From Phytoseiulus persimilis (Eukaryota > Arthropoda > Arachnida > Mesostigmata > Phytoseiidae): a stretch of DNA of 64,000 nt. The position numbers were made by a program, and so were the translations under genes. This document shows positions 1 through 14,475 of this stretch, piece by piece; position 1 is the stretch's first letter; every line of letters begins with the position of its first letter. Where the stretch lies: NCBI GenBank assembly GCA_037576195.1, contig CM075104.1, positions 26,552,211-26,616,210 of the forward strand, in the 5' to 3' direction. Below the pieces are notes generated by a model. That model did no database searches. It was not told the origin of the DNA and saw nothing but the letters and a program-made list of their open reading frames with translations.

Positions 1-1234
1 TGCCGTTGGAGCTTTGAGCTGTGGTGGATCGCGGTGCAAACTCACAGCCCCGATGTGCTGTATTCAGTTAACTGCAACACGAATAAAAACAACTTGGGGC
101 TATGGTTCCGAAGTCTTTCCGAACCTTCGTTACAGTGAATCCTTTTCGCTCGGCAACTATCCGCCAGGAACGCGACGCCATCAGTGGGTTGGCGAGAGAA
201 TGTGAGCACCGAGCGTTCGATTAGAAGGATCAAAGGAAAAGTTTAGCTTCTACAAAATTGGTTTCTGTTGCATTATCAGACGAAATTGGGCTGAGCTTCT
301 GGTTGAGGGACACAGCCTCGATTCATTCAGTGCTGTCGATTAGATGTGGCTCCTGCTCCTTCCGCTGGTGGGTTTTGATGTAATTTTTTCCTCGCCATGA
401 AACTCACAGACTCGCTGCGTCTTCGGCGAGCATCTTTCGGTTGGCTACCGGGAGTGGTCAAGGGTCCGTTCGTCGAGTCGGTCAGTCAGTTGCCTCGAGG
501 CTTCTGTGCGTTCCTCTCAGCGCTCCCCGATTTGGTTTGACGTCTGCGGCCGATGACGTTTCGATCAAGTTCAGTAGTGAAGGAAGACAAAACATTTTGC
601 GCCACTCCGTTGAACAACAGGCCTGTCGAGGGGACAGCGAGGGATTGCGAACACGCCAGCTAAAAGTTTCGATTCGTTTGAGAAGGACCTGATACGGGTT
701 CGGGGTGTTCCGAATCCAGAGCATCGGAAACGCCAAAACTTGGCTCGAACTGTCGGTTGTACAGAACGTGAAGCTCGACCGGTCGCCAGTCTACACCTAG
801 TCGAGCCGGCGAGCCGCAGAAACGACCGACGAACCGCCGTCGCAGTGCTCTAATGAAAATCGTGCTGCGGCAGTCCGGGCTGAGTTCAAAAGTGGGGACA
901 GACTCGAAACTTCAAGAGCCGTGCAAAACGCCATTAACCGAAGATGAGCTGGTTTGTCGGACCCTGTGCGGGTCCGTCGGTCGGTCCGTGAGCTCGGCGA
1001 CAGACAGACACCGGGTCAGACTGGCCGACACAGAGAAGGTCCGTCCATCCGGTCGCCTGACCGAACGCGACCGAGGGACGCACCGACCCTGACGCACGTC
1101 CTCGTGCTCGTGATATATGCACAGTTTGGAGCATCGCTCAGCTATAATTCGATTAATTAGAGTAATCTATTCGCGTCCATTCGGCCGCCAGCTACGTTCG
1201 CTGCGCGGTGTTCTATAAGTGTGGGTGCGCGTAT

Positions 1235-1251
1235 GTGCGCGCGCGCGCGCG
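1235..1251 (+). repeat. (GC)n run
   Basis: Alternating G and C preceded by GT/GC-mixed steps. This is a purine-pyrimidine alternation of the Z-DNA-prone type. Confidence 0.9.
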
Positions 1252-4200
1252 ACTGTAGATGAGTCCTAGGTCCGGGTAGGTTGGCAGGGAGGGAGGCGAC
1301 GGCGAGAGGCTGGATATTCGCCGTTATTCAATGTATGAAATGAACGCACTGGAAGTTGTCCTGAGTCCGGGTAAACGGTCGAGACCTCGACGTGTCGTCA
1401 AACCCAGAGCTCGCAGTAATTATTGTACTCGACGAGCGAATTCTCGGGAGGCAGTACACTCACGTAGTCCAAATACGGCTGGCTAAATTAGGGGAGCAAA
1501 CATACAATCGGGTGCCGACGCAGAGAGTCAGGCCAGAGGGGGACAGGCCGTCAGTCAGCCAGGCGGTCGGGCAGGCCTTTACAGATCCGACCGAGCACAG
1601 TCATCAACATAATGTTGAGCTGTGGGTCCATTTCTCAGTGGCCTGCCAAGCGAAATACGACCGAGCGAGCTGCCGGCCGGCATAATCGCTTCAATTACGT
1701 CTGGCCGCCGCCGCTGCAGCCATCCTCGTCGCTTTTTGAGAGCTGTACTCGGGCTACTGGGCGACGACCAATCCAATGTGGGAGGTTCTTTAGCTTCACT
1801 CGCACTGAGTTCAGACCGAAAACGGGAAGCCTCCGGGATGACGTTTCTTTAGCTGCTCTGAATACTGTTGTTGGTCATTTCATTGGAACACATCCAATCG
1901 TAGCTCATTGCTCCAGAAGCATAGCGAGCGCACGAGGTATGCGAGCATGACGTACGTTATGCCAGCTTCGGTTCGAGCCTGTACAGTCATCGGTGGCGGT
2001 AGAAGCGCCGAAAGGGAGGAAAAATAGCAGCAACAGCAGCATCAAAATCCGAAAGCAGAAGCAGATGGTCAAGAACCAGAAGAGGGGCCTCGACATCGTC
2101 CGTCGTCGACGTCGTCGTTCTCTTCATCGTCGTCCAAGAGAGAAAAACGACGCTTAACGGAATGACAGCTAAATTGGAGCGGGCATGGAACCAAGCAACG
2201 GGAGAAAAAGAACGAGAAACAACCGGGGACCGAGAACAAATCACCAGAAGAAACCAACGACGCCGTGGACGAAGATAAGCCGAGAAAAAAGAGAAAGAGA
2301 GAAATCGAGAAGAAGAATAATAATGAAGTGCACCGCCTCTCGATACGAGCATTTCTTCTCGAAATTATCTCAACAGGAACGCAGATCTCTCGTGAGCTGT
2401 AGACACACACAGACGAACCAAGAATCGAGCAAACGGACATAAACAGACGCGGGGCCCGAATGATTGCACGACATCGTTCGGCTGCATTGGAAAGTTGCTG
2501 CTGGTTCCACACGCGCGTCAGAGCGTCGTTCATGAACGTCGGAGACTCAGAATCCCAAGCGCCCAATGTGCCGGATCAACATAGAAGCCTCGTTGTCACG
2601 ACGGGATCCAGCAGTTCCGAACGTAGGTCTTGGGATTCAGGTGTGCGTACCCAAATTAGTGCACGTCTCCCACCGGCTGCACGCACAAACGCCGTGAACA
2701 AGATGAGATAACGAGATCAGCCAGCCATGGAGGGCAAACAGCGAAAACAAGCGTTTTCCGAAATGAGCGGCAACTTAAGTGGGATCGCATGAGATCCAAC
2801 GGATCTTAAACCGCGCGAACTCGTATATATTCATGTGAAGGTTTGATGTCAACTTCAGTTGGCGAACAATCTGCACCTTTCTCGAATACTCGCTTGCCAT
2901 CTTGAATTCCGCAGGTTGCACAAATACGAGAGATGTTTTACGTGGTTGTGGAATTAAACGCAGTCACATCCAATGCGCTCGCTCACTCGAGTCGGCGGCA
3001 GCTCATACGAAGATGACGAAGACTGGAATTTGCGCCGAGGGAAATGAGTTTCTGTTTTTGCTGCTGTGATTGTTCATAATAGCTGGACAACAGGAGCAGC
3101 AACACAACCGAAAGATGAAGGAGAGCGCATGAAGAACGTCGACAACATTGGCGAGATGCAACAAAGCGACCAACAGACAACTCGCTTGTTATTTCCCTCC
3201 GAGCCCAGAAGAGCAGCGGCACCGTCACAAACGACAAAAAACATCAGCAAGAACATCTCAGCAGAAGAAGCATACACGGGAAGTCCTGAGCATCAACGTT
3301 GACGGCTTCTGTTGCAGATTGCTCGGGGTATAGTTCCGCAAAAGCGTTCCGGATCCACACAGGCACAGAGTTCCCAAACATTCGTCATGTTTAAGGCCTC
3401 CCTGTTCTGTTTCTCTCGAGGTTCATTCTAAAGTTTTCACGAGTCTTCTCAGAGAAACTTTATGCCTGCTTCATCATCTCGGGAGCCACGGCTTTTCTCA
3501 CGAACGACTCGAACATGGTGAATTGAAACGAAGTACTCCTGAAATAATGGCACATATTTCAAGTTCGTCAGAAAGCACGATTCCAGATCTGGATTTCCGG
3601 GGGAAGCTGACTTCATTTCGATTTCAGACTTCGGAATCCATAATCCGATCATCCAACCTCTTCGGAACGTTCGAGCGAGGTTCAGGTCTTTTTTCAAGCC
3701 CAGCTCGCTACTTGTCGGTGCGCGAAATCGCCCGCGGCCGACGGGATAACGTGCGCAGCACCGACTCATTTTTCCGTTCAGTTCGTTTTTCTGTGTTCAT
3801 CTTCTGTAACTTGTTGAGCTCATTCTACGGCTTGCCCTGAATCAATACGAGTCGGCTTCGAGTCTCTCAGGAGTGCTTGGCTTCATACGCGAAACGCCGA
3901 ATGGAGGCATAATGTGGCCGTTTTCCCCACGATCCAAATGAAACAGCTGCAGCTCAGATGGAGGACGACGAGCACACCCCTGTCGCCGTGGGGTCGCTTA
4001 GCGGACATTTTGGAATCGGAATGGCAACGTGCCGCAGCGTGATACAACACTCGGGAGCAGGTCGAGGAACTTAATGGAAATTTCTAGTTCGTGTAAGTGT
4101 CGAGACAAAAAGGGTGTTGTCAGCTCACGAAACCATGAAAGGACGGACGAACCGACAGAATTGCCAGCCTGCTCAAGTGTTGTGTCGGCGTGAATGCGTG

Positions 4201-7200
4201 CTCCGTGCAATCAGAGACCTGCTGCTATAATTACTGGGGTTTAGTTCTTAGCGGTCGCTGCTTAATGACTGTGGTGAATATATAATTTGCATTAGCTTTT
4301 GTGATACTGGCCTCTTATTGAGCCGGCCGTCAGGGTGGGGCAGTTTGCTCCACCTTTTGGAAAGATATATGTATACGCTCGCTTATGTGTCGTTTGTCCA
4401 GCCATCAATCCAAGTGTACCCTACACCTTATTTGTTTCTGATCCTGCCGCATCGGTGACAATTTTCAAATTGCGATCTCAGCTTCGACGACTGCTCAAGT
4501 TGACTGCCGGTGAAAACCGTTTGCTGGGGAAAAAAATTCCGCGCTGCGAGAGCGCCACTCCGCTCGGGCGGGGGGCTCGGCAGGGATCTCCACGCCAACG
4601 ACGAACTTCTGATTCCAATTGAAACCATTCAGCAGCATCACTGAAAACTCCGAAACGAAGCAGCCCTAGAACTATCGTCGTTTCGACCGAAAAGAGTGCT
4701 CAAAGTAGTAATTGTTCCGCTTGACTTCGTACAAGAGTTATTCGAGTTCGGCCTTCTAGGTTGCGAAACAAGGCTGAACTGAATGGAATGCCCAAGTTCC
4801 ACCAATCGGATCTCGAGGAGAAATTGTTACTCCGGTAATGTTATGAGCGCGGAGCTGATGTATACACATTCTCCCGTCAGCCTGGACACTGGCACATAAC
4901 TCGGATCGGAGATAATAGTACAACTCCACCCAAGGGAGGACCCACGGCTGCATACGAATCCCACGTACCAGTGAACTTTTCTCTAGCGAATGCGTGCAGC
5001 GGGACTCCACATCGATTTCAGCGCGACTTGTTATCCACGAAACGTGTTCGAGGGGCTTTGCCTAGGGCTCGTTCGAACTTCTTGATTCTCAGAGGTATGT
5101 ACTGACATCACCCCGAAACTATATAAGTCATCATGAATTCGCTCGTGAGTTGACTTTGAGGGGTTAGTTTTCGCGATCGCCGCTCACGGGAACACGATCA
5201 GGATTCAAATTTCGGAACAGTCGGATTAGGAACTCGATGGATTGCGTTGGATCATTGAACAACGATCTAATATGCACGATCTCCGAATGAACAAAGGGAT
5301 TCGAATCCGCACTAGATGGAAAGCTGTACAGGCGATATGTGGACGCGGTTTCCGGCCACGAGTGGTTCTTTTGGAGCACTCCAACCACATGTCACGTGAA
5401 ATGGTTTCCCCGAAACGCCTTGGACCTATTCCTCTTCTGATCTGGAGTTAGCTACCTGGGGTTCAACGGCGACGGAAGCCCACTGCCTGCATTCATGGAA
5501 TGCTTCGGCGACATCAGTCTGTTCTCCTAAACTCAGAACGTAGTTTTCCTAGAGAGAGAAATATGAAATCAGAGCTTCACATCCGGAATTGATCATCAAT
5601 TCGTTTATCCCATATTCCGCTGGGTAAAGGCTCCCACGGATTCCCTACGGCGAAGTGATGGCAAACTCATCTCTTATGGAGGGTCGGATGGTGGATTCCA
5701 ATCAATCCCCGCATGTTTACGAAGATGTTCTCTAGTTCTTCGCACATCTCATTCGCGTGCAACCCTTCCTGATCCGCCTCGCTCAACTCTGTGAACGCAA
5801 TTATCATCTTGAGCAGGGTTGGGCAACACGGTGCGGCCCGCGGTTCACACTTGTGACCGCAGGCACAGTGGCGGGCACCGAAACTCTGGACCGCGGGCAC
5901 AGTGCTCAACGTGCGTGCCGCACTTTTCCCACCCCGATCTAACGTCTTCTCATGAGGCATTCAGGATATTTAGTGGTTAGAGATCATCCAGGGTTGCTGC
6001 TGGCTCAGGCCGAAGGAGAACCTCCGTGTTACGTAACGCGATCATCTTCGGAAGCGATTCGAGAATACTCACAGTTCATCTACCTGGACACATGATGGAA
6101 CTGCTTGAAATCTGGATACCATCAGCTTTGAATGATTCGCGAAGTGAAGACCCTTGGAGGGCTCGTGGTGTTTTTCGCTGTTGGTGCAAGATGAAGATCT
6201 AGTCGGCGCCCGACGTGGAATTCTCGACACAGTTCAAGAGTCTGTGGTTTGCCAGATTGCCTGTTCGCCTGTCCGCCCGCTCAGGCACTCTGCGTTCCCA
6301 ACATTGCCACAATAGGAACAACAATAAATCATCGCTCTTTTTCGGCTCCCCCTGTCCGCTCGTTGTAGTGATTTGAACAACTTCCAGCAGGTAAGCGAGC
6401 CGGCAAGCGAACGACCGGACTGTGGACCAATCAACGAAGAACACAACAGTCGGAACGATTCTGAGCATCGAACAGAAACACAAGCATCCTTCGAGCGCTC
6501 CCATTGGTGTTTTGCTCGTTCACGATGCGACCCTACGTCGTGTGGGGGATACGGGCACTTCAACAGGATAGCCAGTGTTGGCGGCGGCAGGAGTCGCGAA
6601 GTTTTTGCGGCTAAGGACGCGAAACTGTTCGGAGACACCACCGCTGGAGCCACTGACCGCTGTTGAACAAGTCAACAACAACTGAATAGGCAAATGACAT
6701 AAAAGCCTGTTCGTGTTTGTTCTTGTATGCTAAAAGCGGCGGGCAGTTCAACATCGCCTTTAAGCTAATGGCTCGTTGACGCATGAGAAAATTCTCCAGA
6801 TTCATCGTTCGCAGCCAAGACAGCAGCCTTCCTTACAAGTAGAGTCTTGTGTTCTGTTTGTTGTTGATGACAACGTGCTTGTTGTTCGGTCAGGGGGTTG
6901 GCTTGTTATTCCGTTGACTCGAAAAGAGCGGAACAACTGTCGAACTGTCCGACGTTTTCCCTCGCGCAAACATTTATTCAGGCTGCCCAGACCGTTCATT
7001 CATACATTCGTTGTTTCGGTCGCTCATTTGCGCGACCGGAGACGCGGTCATGTCGCATCTTACCGAGGTTAGCCAGCAGAAAGAGCGATGGCTTCGCGGA
7101 CGAGCTTGCAATACAATTTATTGACTCGTTCGAAGAGAAGAAGAACGACCGCGGGAAACCGATGAGACGATATAGAGAAGTCCAGTGTACCGGGAATCGC

Positions 7201-10200
7201 GCAAGGGTCGAAAACAGCGGCCAGCTGAGGTTAAACCGCTTGACTCCACTTATGGCAATTTATTTCAATTTCGCTAGAGCCGCGCTGAATCCTGGCCCGC
7301 TCGAAAGCAGCAACTAGAGCAACCTAACCCAGAATAACCTACCGTACCCAGCTCCTAACCTCACTTTAACCCTCGAAATGGATGCGGTTTCAGCGAAACA
7401 GATGCGGTTGGAATCCGTCGTGTGGCTCGCCTCGAAATTCCTCACGGTGTTCAAATACAGTGTTCATCGAGTTCCGGGTTATTGTGACTCTTCACGGGAA
7501 ACTCGCTGATCCATCGGAGTTGTTTTCTTGCCCGTGGAGGGACGTCCCGATGACGGAATCGTTTCATGAAACCTTCGCGATTTCTATCTCACACACTCCC
7601 GACCGATCTATTAGATGAGTCCTCCTGGGGGTCCCCAGCGAGAACGTTTGATTCCGAAGCAAACCAAGTTTTCCATCCTTCGGTTAGCTCGAGCGCAGAT
7701 TCGTACTTCCCTCGGTTCGGATCTCGCCAATATGCTTTGCCGAAAATACGACAGATGGCGCTACCTCCATCGTTGCCAAGCTTTGTGAAATCCACACCTT
7801 TTTGAAACACGGCTTGAAGTTGCGCTCCTGCTGAATATTTTCCAGGATCATGCTTCCGATTCGAAGCATAGAGCTTGTACTCGATTAAATACTGGAAATC
7901 GATCATCTAATCCCGCCTGTGAGACTAACGACGATGAGTCGCTGCTGACGTGCAGTCTCTCAGCCGCGTTTTTTTTTCTATATCAGAGACTCAGCTATTC
8001 GAACGCTCGGCGGAGTCAACGCAAACAGTTTCTGGAGAGTCCATTAAAGTAGAGTTACGATATCGATGCGTCAAACAAGAGCCACAATACACTCGGTTTA
8101 TCCAAGAATTTACGACGAGACGACTCTCAGCATCGGTTCACAGTTTACCTTTGTTTTACAGCGAACAACTTGAGAGATAAATCATGCTCTACGAACAGCC
8201 GCTATAAATATGCCGCCTCGGATTTGGCACGCGCACATTAGACGCACTCACGCGCCGGCGTTCGTACCAAAGTTAGACTCCATTCGAGCTCGAACACCTC
8301 GGCGCACTCACTCAGAAGAATGACGACTCCTGCTCGGATTCTTGAGGAATCGGGAATGATCGCGCTCCACAACCAGCTCATGTAGTATCGACACGCATAA
8401 CAGTCAGAAATCCTCAGCAATGAAAAGTACGGCGGAGGGAAAGCTTGAAGTAAAAGCTCTGCGCGGAACAGAACGTTTCACTTATGCTCGAAGCTCGTCG
8501 GCAGTTCGGCTGCCTCACTCAGCTGCATGGAGAGGCGCTCCGGTGTATTATTCTGTCGTGACTCTTCTTCTGGGACTCAAATTTCCTATTGAGTTTCATG
8601 TAAGGAGGAGGTGGCGATCACGTGCTCAGCCAAATTCATCAGTGACTGGTAACGGTTGGCTGGTTGGTCCCTCGTTCTATCTATCAGCTGGGCGATCTAT
8701 CTACGTGAGACGGGAGCTCCCCTTCCGCCTCACTGATACGAAACGACAAACTGGAGGCCAATTTCAGGCCCATTCGCATCCAATAGACAGTTCGGTGTCG
8801 AGAGAACCACCACGGAAATCGAAACTGACATCGACAAGAACAGCGGGATCCAAACGCGCTGGTTGCGTCATCTCTCGAAACCGGGTTCGAATGTTACGAA
8901 AACAAGCCGCGTCGAGCTCTTCCCGCCGGTCAGAGGGGGTTGAAACTTACTCCGTCCGTGGTGAGGCTTGGACTTCACAGATTCATCTCAATCTGAGGAG
9001 AGAAAAGCAATTTATCGTCATCAAGCTGTGATCTTCTTAACTCCCACACATGAAATTAAACTGCGATTCACTTCAAACTCATTGGAATTCAAGTCGCAGT
9101 CAGTTTGTGGAAATGCGTGAACAGCAGTGTTACACGCTCATGTCTTCATCAACGATTTTTCTCCGTCGGCGCGCTTGATTGATACTCAAACTGACGAATC
9201 TATCATCCATGGACGGCGCCGTGACGGCGAGAACACGTTTTCCGATCGGGACGAGATGTGCTGTCGGCGAACCAAGGGAAGAGATCGGAGCCGCCGGGGC
9301 GGCTCAGAGAAACCCAGTGCCCGATCGCGATATTTGCATAGGAGAAGTCCTAGCATCATCCCAACAAACTGTAGTCGACGATCATGCGGGATAATGGAAC
9401 GTCGAACGGAGAAACCGCTGCTTCAACCAAGTCCACTTCGTTGACTTGTGCGGGTTTTGAGCAATAAAACCTACCAGACCTCAGAGGAAGTCTCCCCGAT
9501 GCCATTTGGGAAACTTCGTGCATCGCTAGCAACACTCAGACTGAGGAAGCGAGCTTAGGGTTCGATCCGTATAAATTATTGGATTCTTGACAATTATTGC
9601 TTCGAAAGCCTATTAGATGTGGTGAGCTAAGTTGTGCACAGCGAAAGCGACGGCTGCTGTTGCGGGAGCCAATGAGTAACTGGCTGTCTAACCACCAATA
9701 ATTGAAAAGCATTATCTCGAGTAATTTTCAACTCGAACTCCGCTTCCCATGTATCCGCCTTGCCTCATATGCACCGCCGAGCCAACATAATATCAATCGG
9801 ACCCGAGCCGAGTCCTGGGTGCCTCGAACGTTGCGCCCCTCTCGCTTGTGTTTTTGGATTTTCGGAGTGGAGCTCCTCGAGTAGTAGGGAAAGATGAGTA
9901 TACCAATATTCCGAAGACGTTTTCGGTGACCTCGACTTCCAGAGAACCGACAGCAAAGGCGGTCGTCGGGGAATTCTAGGATTCTGGGTCTTCCTTTGAA
10001 TATGGGTCGATTCGAGCTCAAGTGGAACAGGCCCAAGTAATAACATTGGGGAGAGTTTGCAATCTGGTCACTATGGGTGGAAGGATGCATTCGCATTTTC
10101 AGAGACAAATGTGAACTGCAGAGTCTAGTGCTCCGTCTTGGATGGCATGCTGATTGCTGGGTCCTATCCTGCTCGAAGCACTGAAATAAACGTACGTTGC

Positions 10201-13200
10201 TTCCTTCGGAAGTGTGTTTCATGTGCTCTTCACAAAGGTCTGTTGGCTTGTTCAGGCGAGATTGCGAGCAGTGGAATGATCGAAGATTGCAGAACCAAAC
10301 AGACCCTGGCAAAAGCAACAGCGAGACGCGGCGGCAGGAGAAGTCGAATTTTTGATTCTTCTCGATAATCATGATGATGGTCCGAGTGTGTAATGGCATC
10401 CGGAGGAGGCCCTGTTGGTTCTATCGTTGCTCCGTCCATCCATCCGTCCGTTTGTCTGTTCGTTCGGCTTGTTCAGTTTTGCCGCCGGTGCCGAACGACG
10501 TCCAACAGAAGAACTCTGCTTCTGCTGCACTTTTCATTCTTCAAGCGCTAGCGGGCAGGCAGGCAGACGGACGGACGAAAGAACAGACCGAGCAGCAGAA
10601 AAGCCTCATTCATAATTTATTTTCTCCTTCGATTGGCCAATCTGCTGCTTCTGCTGTTGGTCGCGACTGCAGCAGCAGCAGCCGTCGCTGCCGCTGTCTG
10701 TCCACCCGAAGCTACAGTTCAGCAACGAGAATTATCATTAAAATTCCCTAAGATGAGACCGAACCACTTGACATCAGAGCTGGCAAGTTTTTCGGGTGAA
10801 AACAGATCGACGCAGAACAGGAGTTGGTTCCACTGGTCGAGACGAGAGCCTCCGACTGAAAGGGCGACTAATTGCTTTCATTCTTTCATCCGCGAGTCGG
10901 TATGCAATCAAGTCGGCTCTTGATCGACGCTGCAGCGGACCGTTCTTTCTGATCCAGTTGCTTCGTGCCATGATGGAATGACTTTGGAAGAACTACCACT
11001 TCGTCCGCTCTCTGCCTCGTGGAAACTTTCCTCGCTCGGACCCCCGAACCAACGGTTGCGACTCATTCTCACTCAATAGGAGGACGAAACCGAGCAGTAC
11101 TCGGAAGAGCGAGTGCAGGACCCGAGAAATCCTAATTGAAGGCTTCCGATAGAGCAATATAGATTTTAAAAGAAGAACACCCGGATCAGAGAACATATTC
11201 AACGAGTTGCGTTAGCTAGAAAATGAGGAAAAGAAAACCTGTGAGAGATCCTCGAACTTTTTCTTCAACGCAGACTGATGAGAGTGGCCATCCTAGCAAT
11301 TAGTTGCTGGCAGACTTAGGGAGGTGTGTGCCTACGAAACTAACAGGCCCCACTGTGCTCTGGGCTCTTCTTCTGATTAATGAGGACTGATTTTGCGAAC
11401 AACACACGGAAAAAACACAAGAAGAAATATCCATCCACCTGTTTCACTCGATGCTCAGTCGTACGCCTCGCATCGATCGGTTCCGCAGCGGTCGCCTTGA
11501 TAGCCGTTACCGCCGCCGCCGTCGTCGTCGTCGAAGTTGTGCGCAACCGAGAATCGGAATCATTTCGAAATGGATGAGGTAGCCGCCCCCTCATCTCGCC
11601 TCTTTCGCAGTCTTTTGCTCGATGAAGCCTCTCCCATCCCGAAGAGTCGGATATTCGTCCCGATCGGGCATCCGTCGCACGCGCCCGAATGAAAACTCAA
11701 CCAGTATCGTCAACGACATAAACTAGGAGCTTTCGTTCGTTGAACTCGATAGCCGTGAGGACTGTTGTTCACTCAGTATGCCTTGACATCGAACAGAGCC
11801 ATTTGTATACAGAGACAGACAGGGGCGGGTTATGTGGATGCGAAATTTTGAATATATTATATTGAAAGCTGTAAAATAAAGAATGCACGCCTCTCGCGGT
11901 CTCGATCTACGTTCTCGATTGCTGGATCAAGGCCCTGCCTCCACCGCGTCGCATCGGGAACAGCCCCGTTAGGTGAGGAACATCAGAGACTGAGATGACG
12001 ATAGAAGAAGTAATGCAGTTATCAATAGCGGCATCAAATTTCGCCCAAGAGAGTTGAGGATTCGCGTAACCATTGACCAGCGATATTGTCCGCTTGCTGA
12101 AAATCTGAACCAACGTCGAGGAAGCGTTAGGCCTCGGGGGAGAAGCTGTATTCAGCTCTTTGGTTGTATTCAGTTATGCTTCGCCTCTTGCGGGCTCCAG
12201 CGTTTTGACAGCGGAGCGTTGCGCCCTCTTCTGTTGCGATTCGGGGCAGGCTCGGGCCCGATACGAGAAAAGGATAGGATGGGACAAGAGAAGCGGGTCG
12301 AAGAGGAAAGCGTGGCGTATACTTCTCCGTTGTTCCTCGAAGTGTCTCCTTTTCCCTCTTCCTCGTTGCGTCTTTTCCCTCTCCGTTTCGTCCCCAACAG
12401 CACGTCGACAGCCAATGACAGGGCTCTCGTCGTCCTCTTCCATTTTCTCGTTCATTCTCATTCTTCTCGTCCCGATCCCTGTTTTCCGTTCCCAACCCGG
12501 CCCGTTTTCGAAGCCCACAGGGAAAAGAACGGCGAAGGGGAAGGGATTCGCCTCTTGGAGGCAGAGCTCAACTCGCCCCTCGGCAGATCTCTTTCCATAC
12601 GAAAAGTACCCCAATCAATTCCTTTAGGAGAGGAACTATTTTTGAGAGGGCGCCACGATTCCTTTGCCATCGGCGCACACCGATTCTCGATGGAGTTTCA
12701 CGATTCCAGGAGGAATAATAGTTGCAGAATGTGCGCAACGCACCCATGGATCTCAGGGAAAGATTGGGCTCTCGCGAGTATGCTCAATCGTTCCGAATCG
12801 CAGTAGCCCATCGCAGCTATCGGTCCTGGTTTCCTCCAAAGCTCATGGAGCAATGTCGCGAATCGAGGCGACAGGACAGCGAGCCTTCTTGTCTCCAGTC
12901 GCAAAGTTCTCTCGGTTGTATTCTCGTTGAATCGACGTGTAGCGTTCGCCTGAAAACAGTTCTCGCTCCACCCGCTAAGAATCCCACTGAGTCCCTCCAG
13001 TTCCGCTCTCGGTCCCCTTCCAGCAGAGCAGAATGTAAGACGGACAAGCGAGTCCCTATCGATCGACGAATCGATCGGAGTCCCCGACCAGCTTTCTTCA
13101 CCAGAGTCAGCTGTCGCCCTCCTTGGAAAACGGCAAAATTTTCAGTGGCCAGAGCACGATTGTTGTGGCTGCCAAGAGCGCTCGCCACAACAGCGAAATC

Positions 13201-14416
13201 GAAGTCTCAAGACATCTCGTGTGGCTGGTGCTTCTCGAGATTTTCTTTCCGGGAACGCGTGTTGGAAGACCGATGGAAAACGTCACGGTCCGACAGAACT
13301 GAGCCAGAGCGCAGGGCGCGAGCATTGGGAGCCGACCTGAGGTTCTGACCATGAGGATAGCGAGCAAACGACGTATGGAGCAGCAGCGGACCGGTCTCGA
13401 GTGGAAATTTTTATGGCTCGATGAGGTAATAACTCGCAACGCGGACTAGCCCTGACTCAGATAGCGACTCGGTGACCACGGGCCGGATCACTCACTCACT
13501 CTCTCGTTTTATTATTCGTCGGCCGGGATTCCGTCACGGAGCAACTTGAAATCGGAATGATATACCGTATTTATACCCCCGAAGCGACAGCCGCCAAAAC
13601 TCTCTAGCAACGTCCTACTGAGGCTGGCTGAGTCTCATACCGGAGTTCCATTGTGTGGCTCTAAAATGAGAGCACAACGGATGGCAAGTTTTCGTAGGAG
13701 CTTCAGTGAGGTTTTGGGGAGTCTACCACGGAGATGGAAACGGTGCTTCCGGGGATTGAATTTTTCTGAAATAACAAAACCTTCACGGAAGCCGTGGGAG
13801 CTCAAACAACGTTGGGAGGGATTCCTTCATAGCCGAATATGTTCCGCAGCAAGTAGTGAGACTGAAAGAGATCTGAGGGAAGAAACAGCCAAACCAGCCG
13901 CCCGGCCGACAAGCAGCAGCCAGAGAAGAGCATAATGCATTCGGCGTCGGTTTGCGTCTCCCACCGCAACTCAGCTTCTGGGGAGGAGGGGGAGAAGAGC
14001 CATGGAGGCCCATCATCAGGGGGTGGGAAGGGGAAGGACCCGGGGGGAGAGGGGTGGAAGAGCCGACGCCATCAAGAGACGTCGACGAGAGGGGAAAGTT
14101 CGTTTGAACGCTCCGAGTGTAGGGGTAGAGTTCGGGCCTCACCAAAGAGGGGACCGACGACCGGATGGATGGATGGCGGAAGGGGTGGTTGGGCGGATGG
14201 CAAAGGGACAAACGGGTGGGGACGGAGAGTTGCCGTGTGATCATTCCCTTTGGGGCCGAGGGGGTCCGTCGGCCAATGGTGGCTCGAGGGGCGGCGCTTG
14301 CGTATATCTGCAGTATGCTGCTGACGGTGCCGTTGGGTGCGGGGTGCGTTTCAATTCCATTTTATGTGGTGTTCCTTCTCCGTTCCCTTTCCACTCTCTG
14401 TCGGTCCCTTCCCACC

Positions 14417-14475
14417 GACGTCGTCGTCGTCGTCGGCGGCGGCAGCAGCGGCGGCAGCAGCGGCGGCAGCAGCAG
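14417..14475 (+). repeat. GTC/GGC/AGC trinucleotide tract
   Basis: GTC repeats, then interspersed GGC and AGC units. Overlapping frames read as poly-Ser/Ala/Gly, but no splice or start context makes it coding. Confidence 0.93.

Noticed and set aside
7580-8180. Possible Gypsy LTR or RNase H trace (CAGATGGCGCTAC, FIQEFTT)
   Set aside because: Two isolated short matches on a short stretch with no supporting order or repeat ends.
8420-9031. 203-codon plus-strand frame
   Set aside because: No recognisable domain and ordinary composition. Frames of this length are expected by chance in 64 kb of even-GC DNA.
12054-12806. 250-codon plus-strand frame and overlapping minus frames
   Set aside because: Driven by a pyrimidine-rich tract that suppresses stops in several frames at once.
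12817-13260. Minus-strand stretch faintly like Gypsy RNase H
   Set aside because: Only one short block (FQGGRQLTLV) resembles the family and the flanking order is not convincing.
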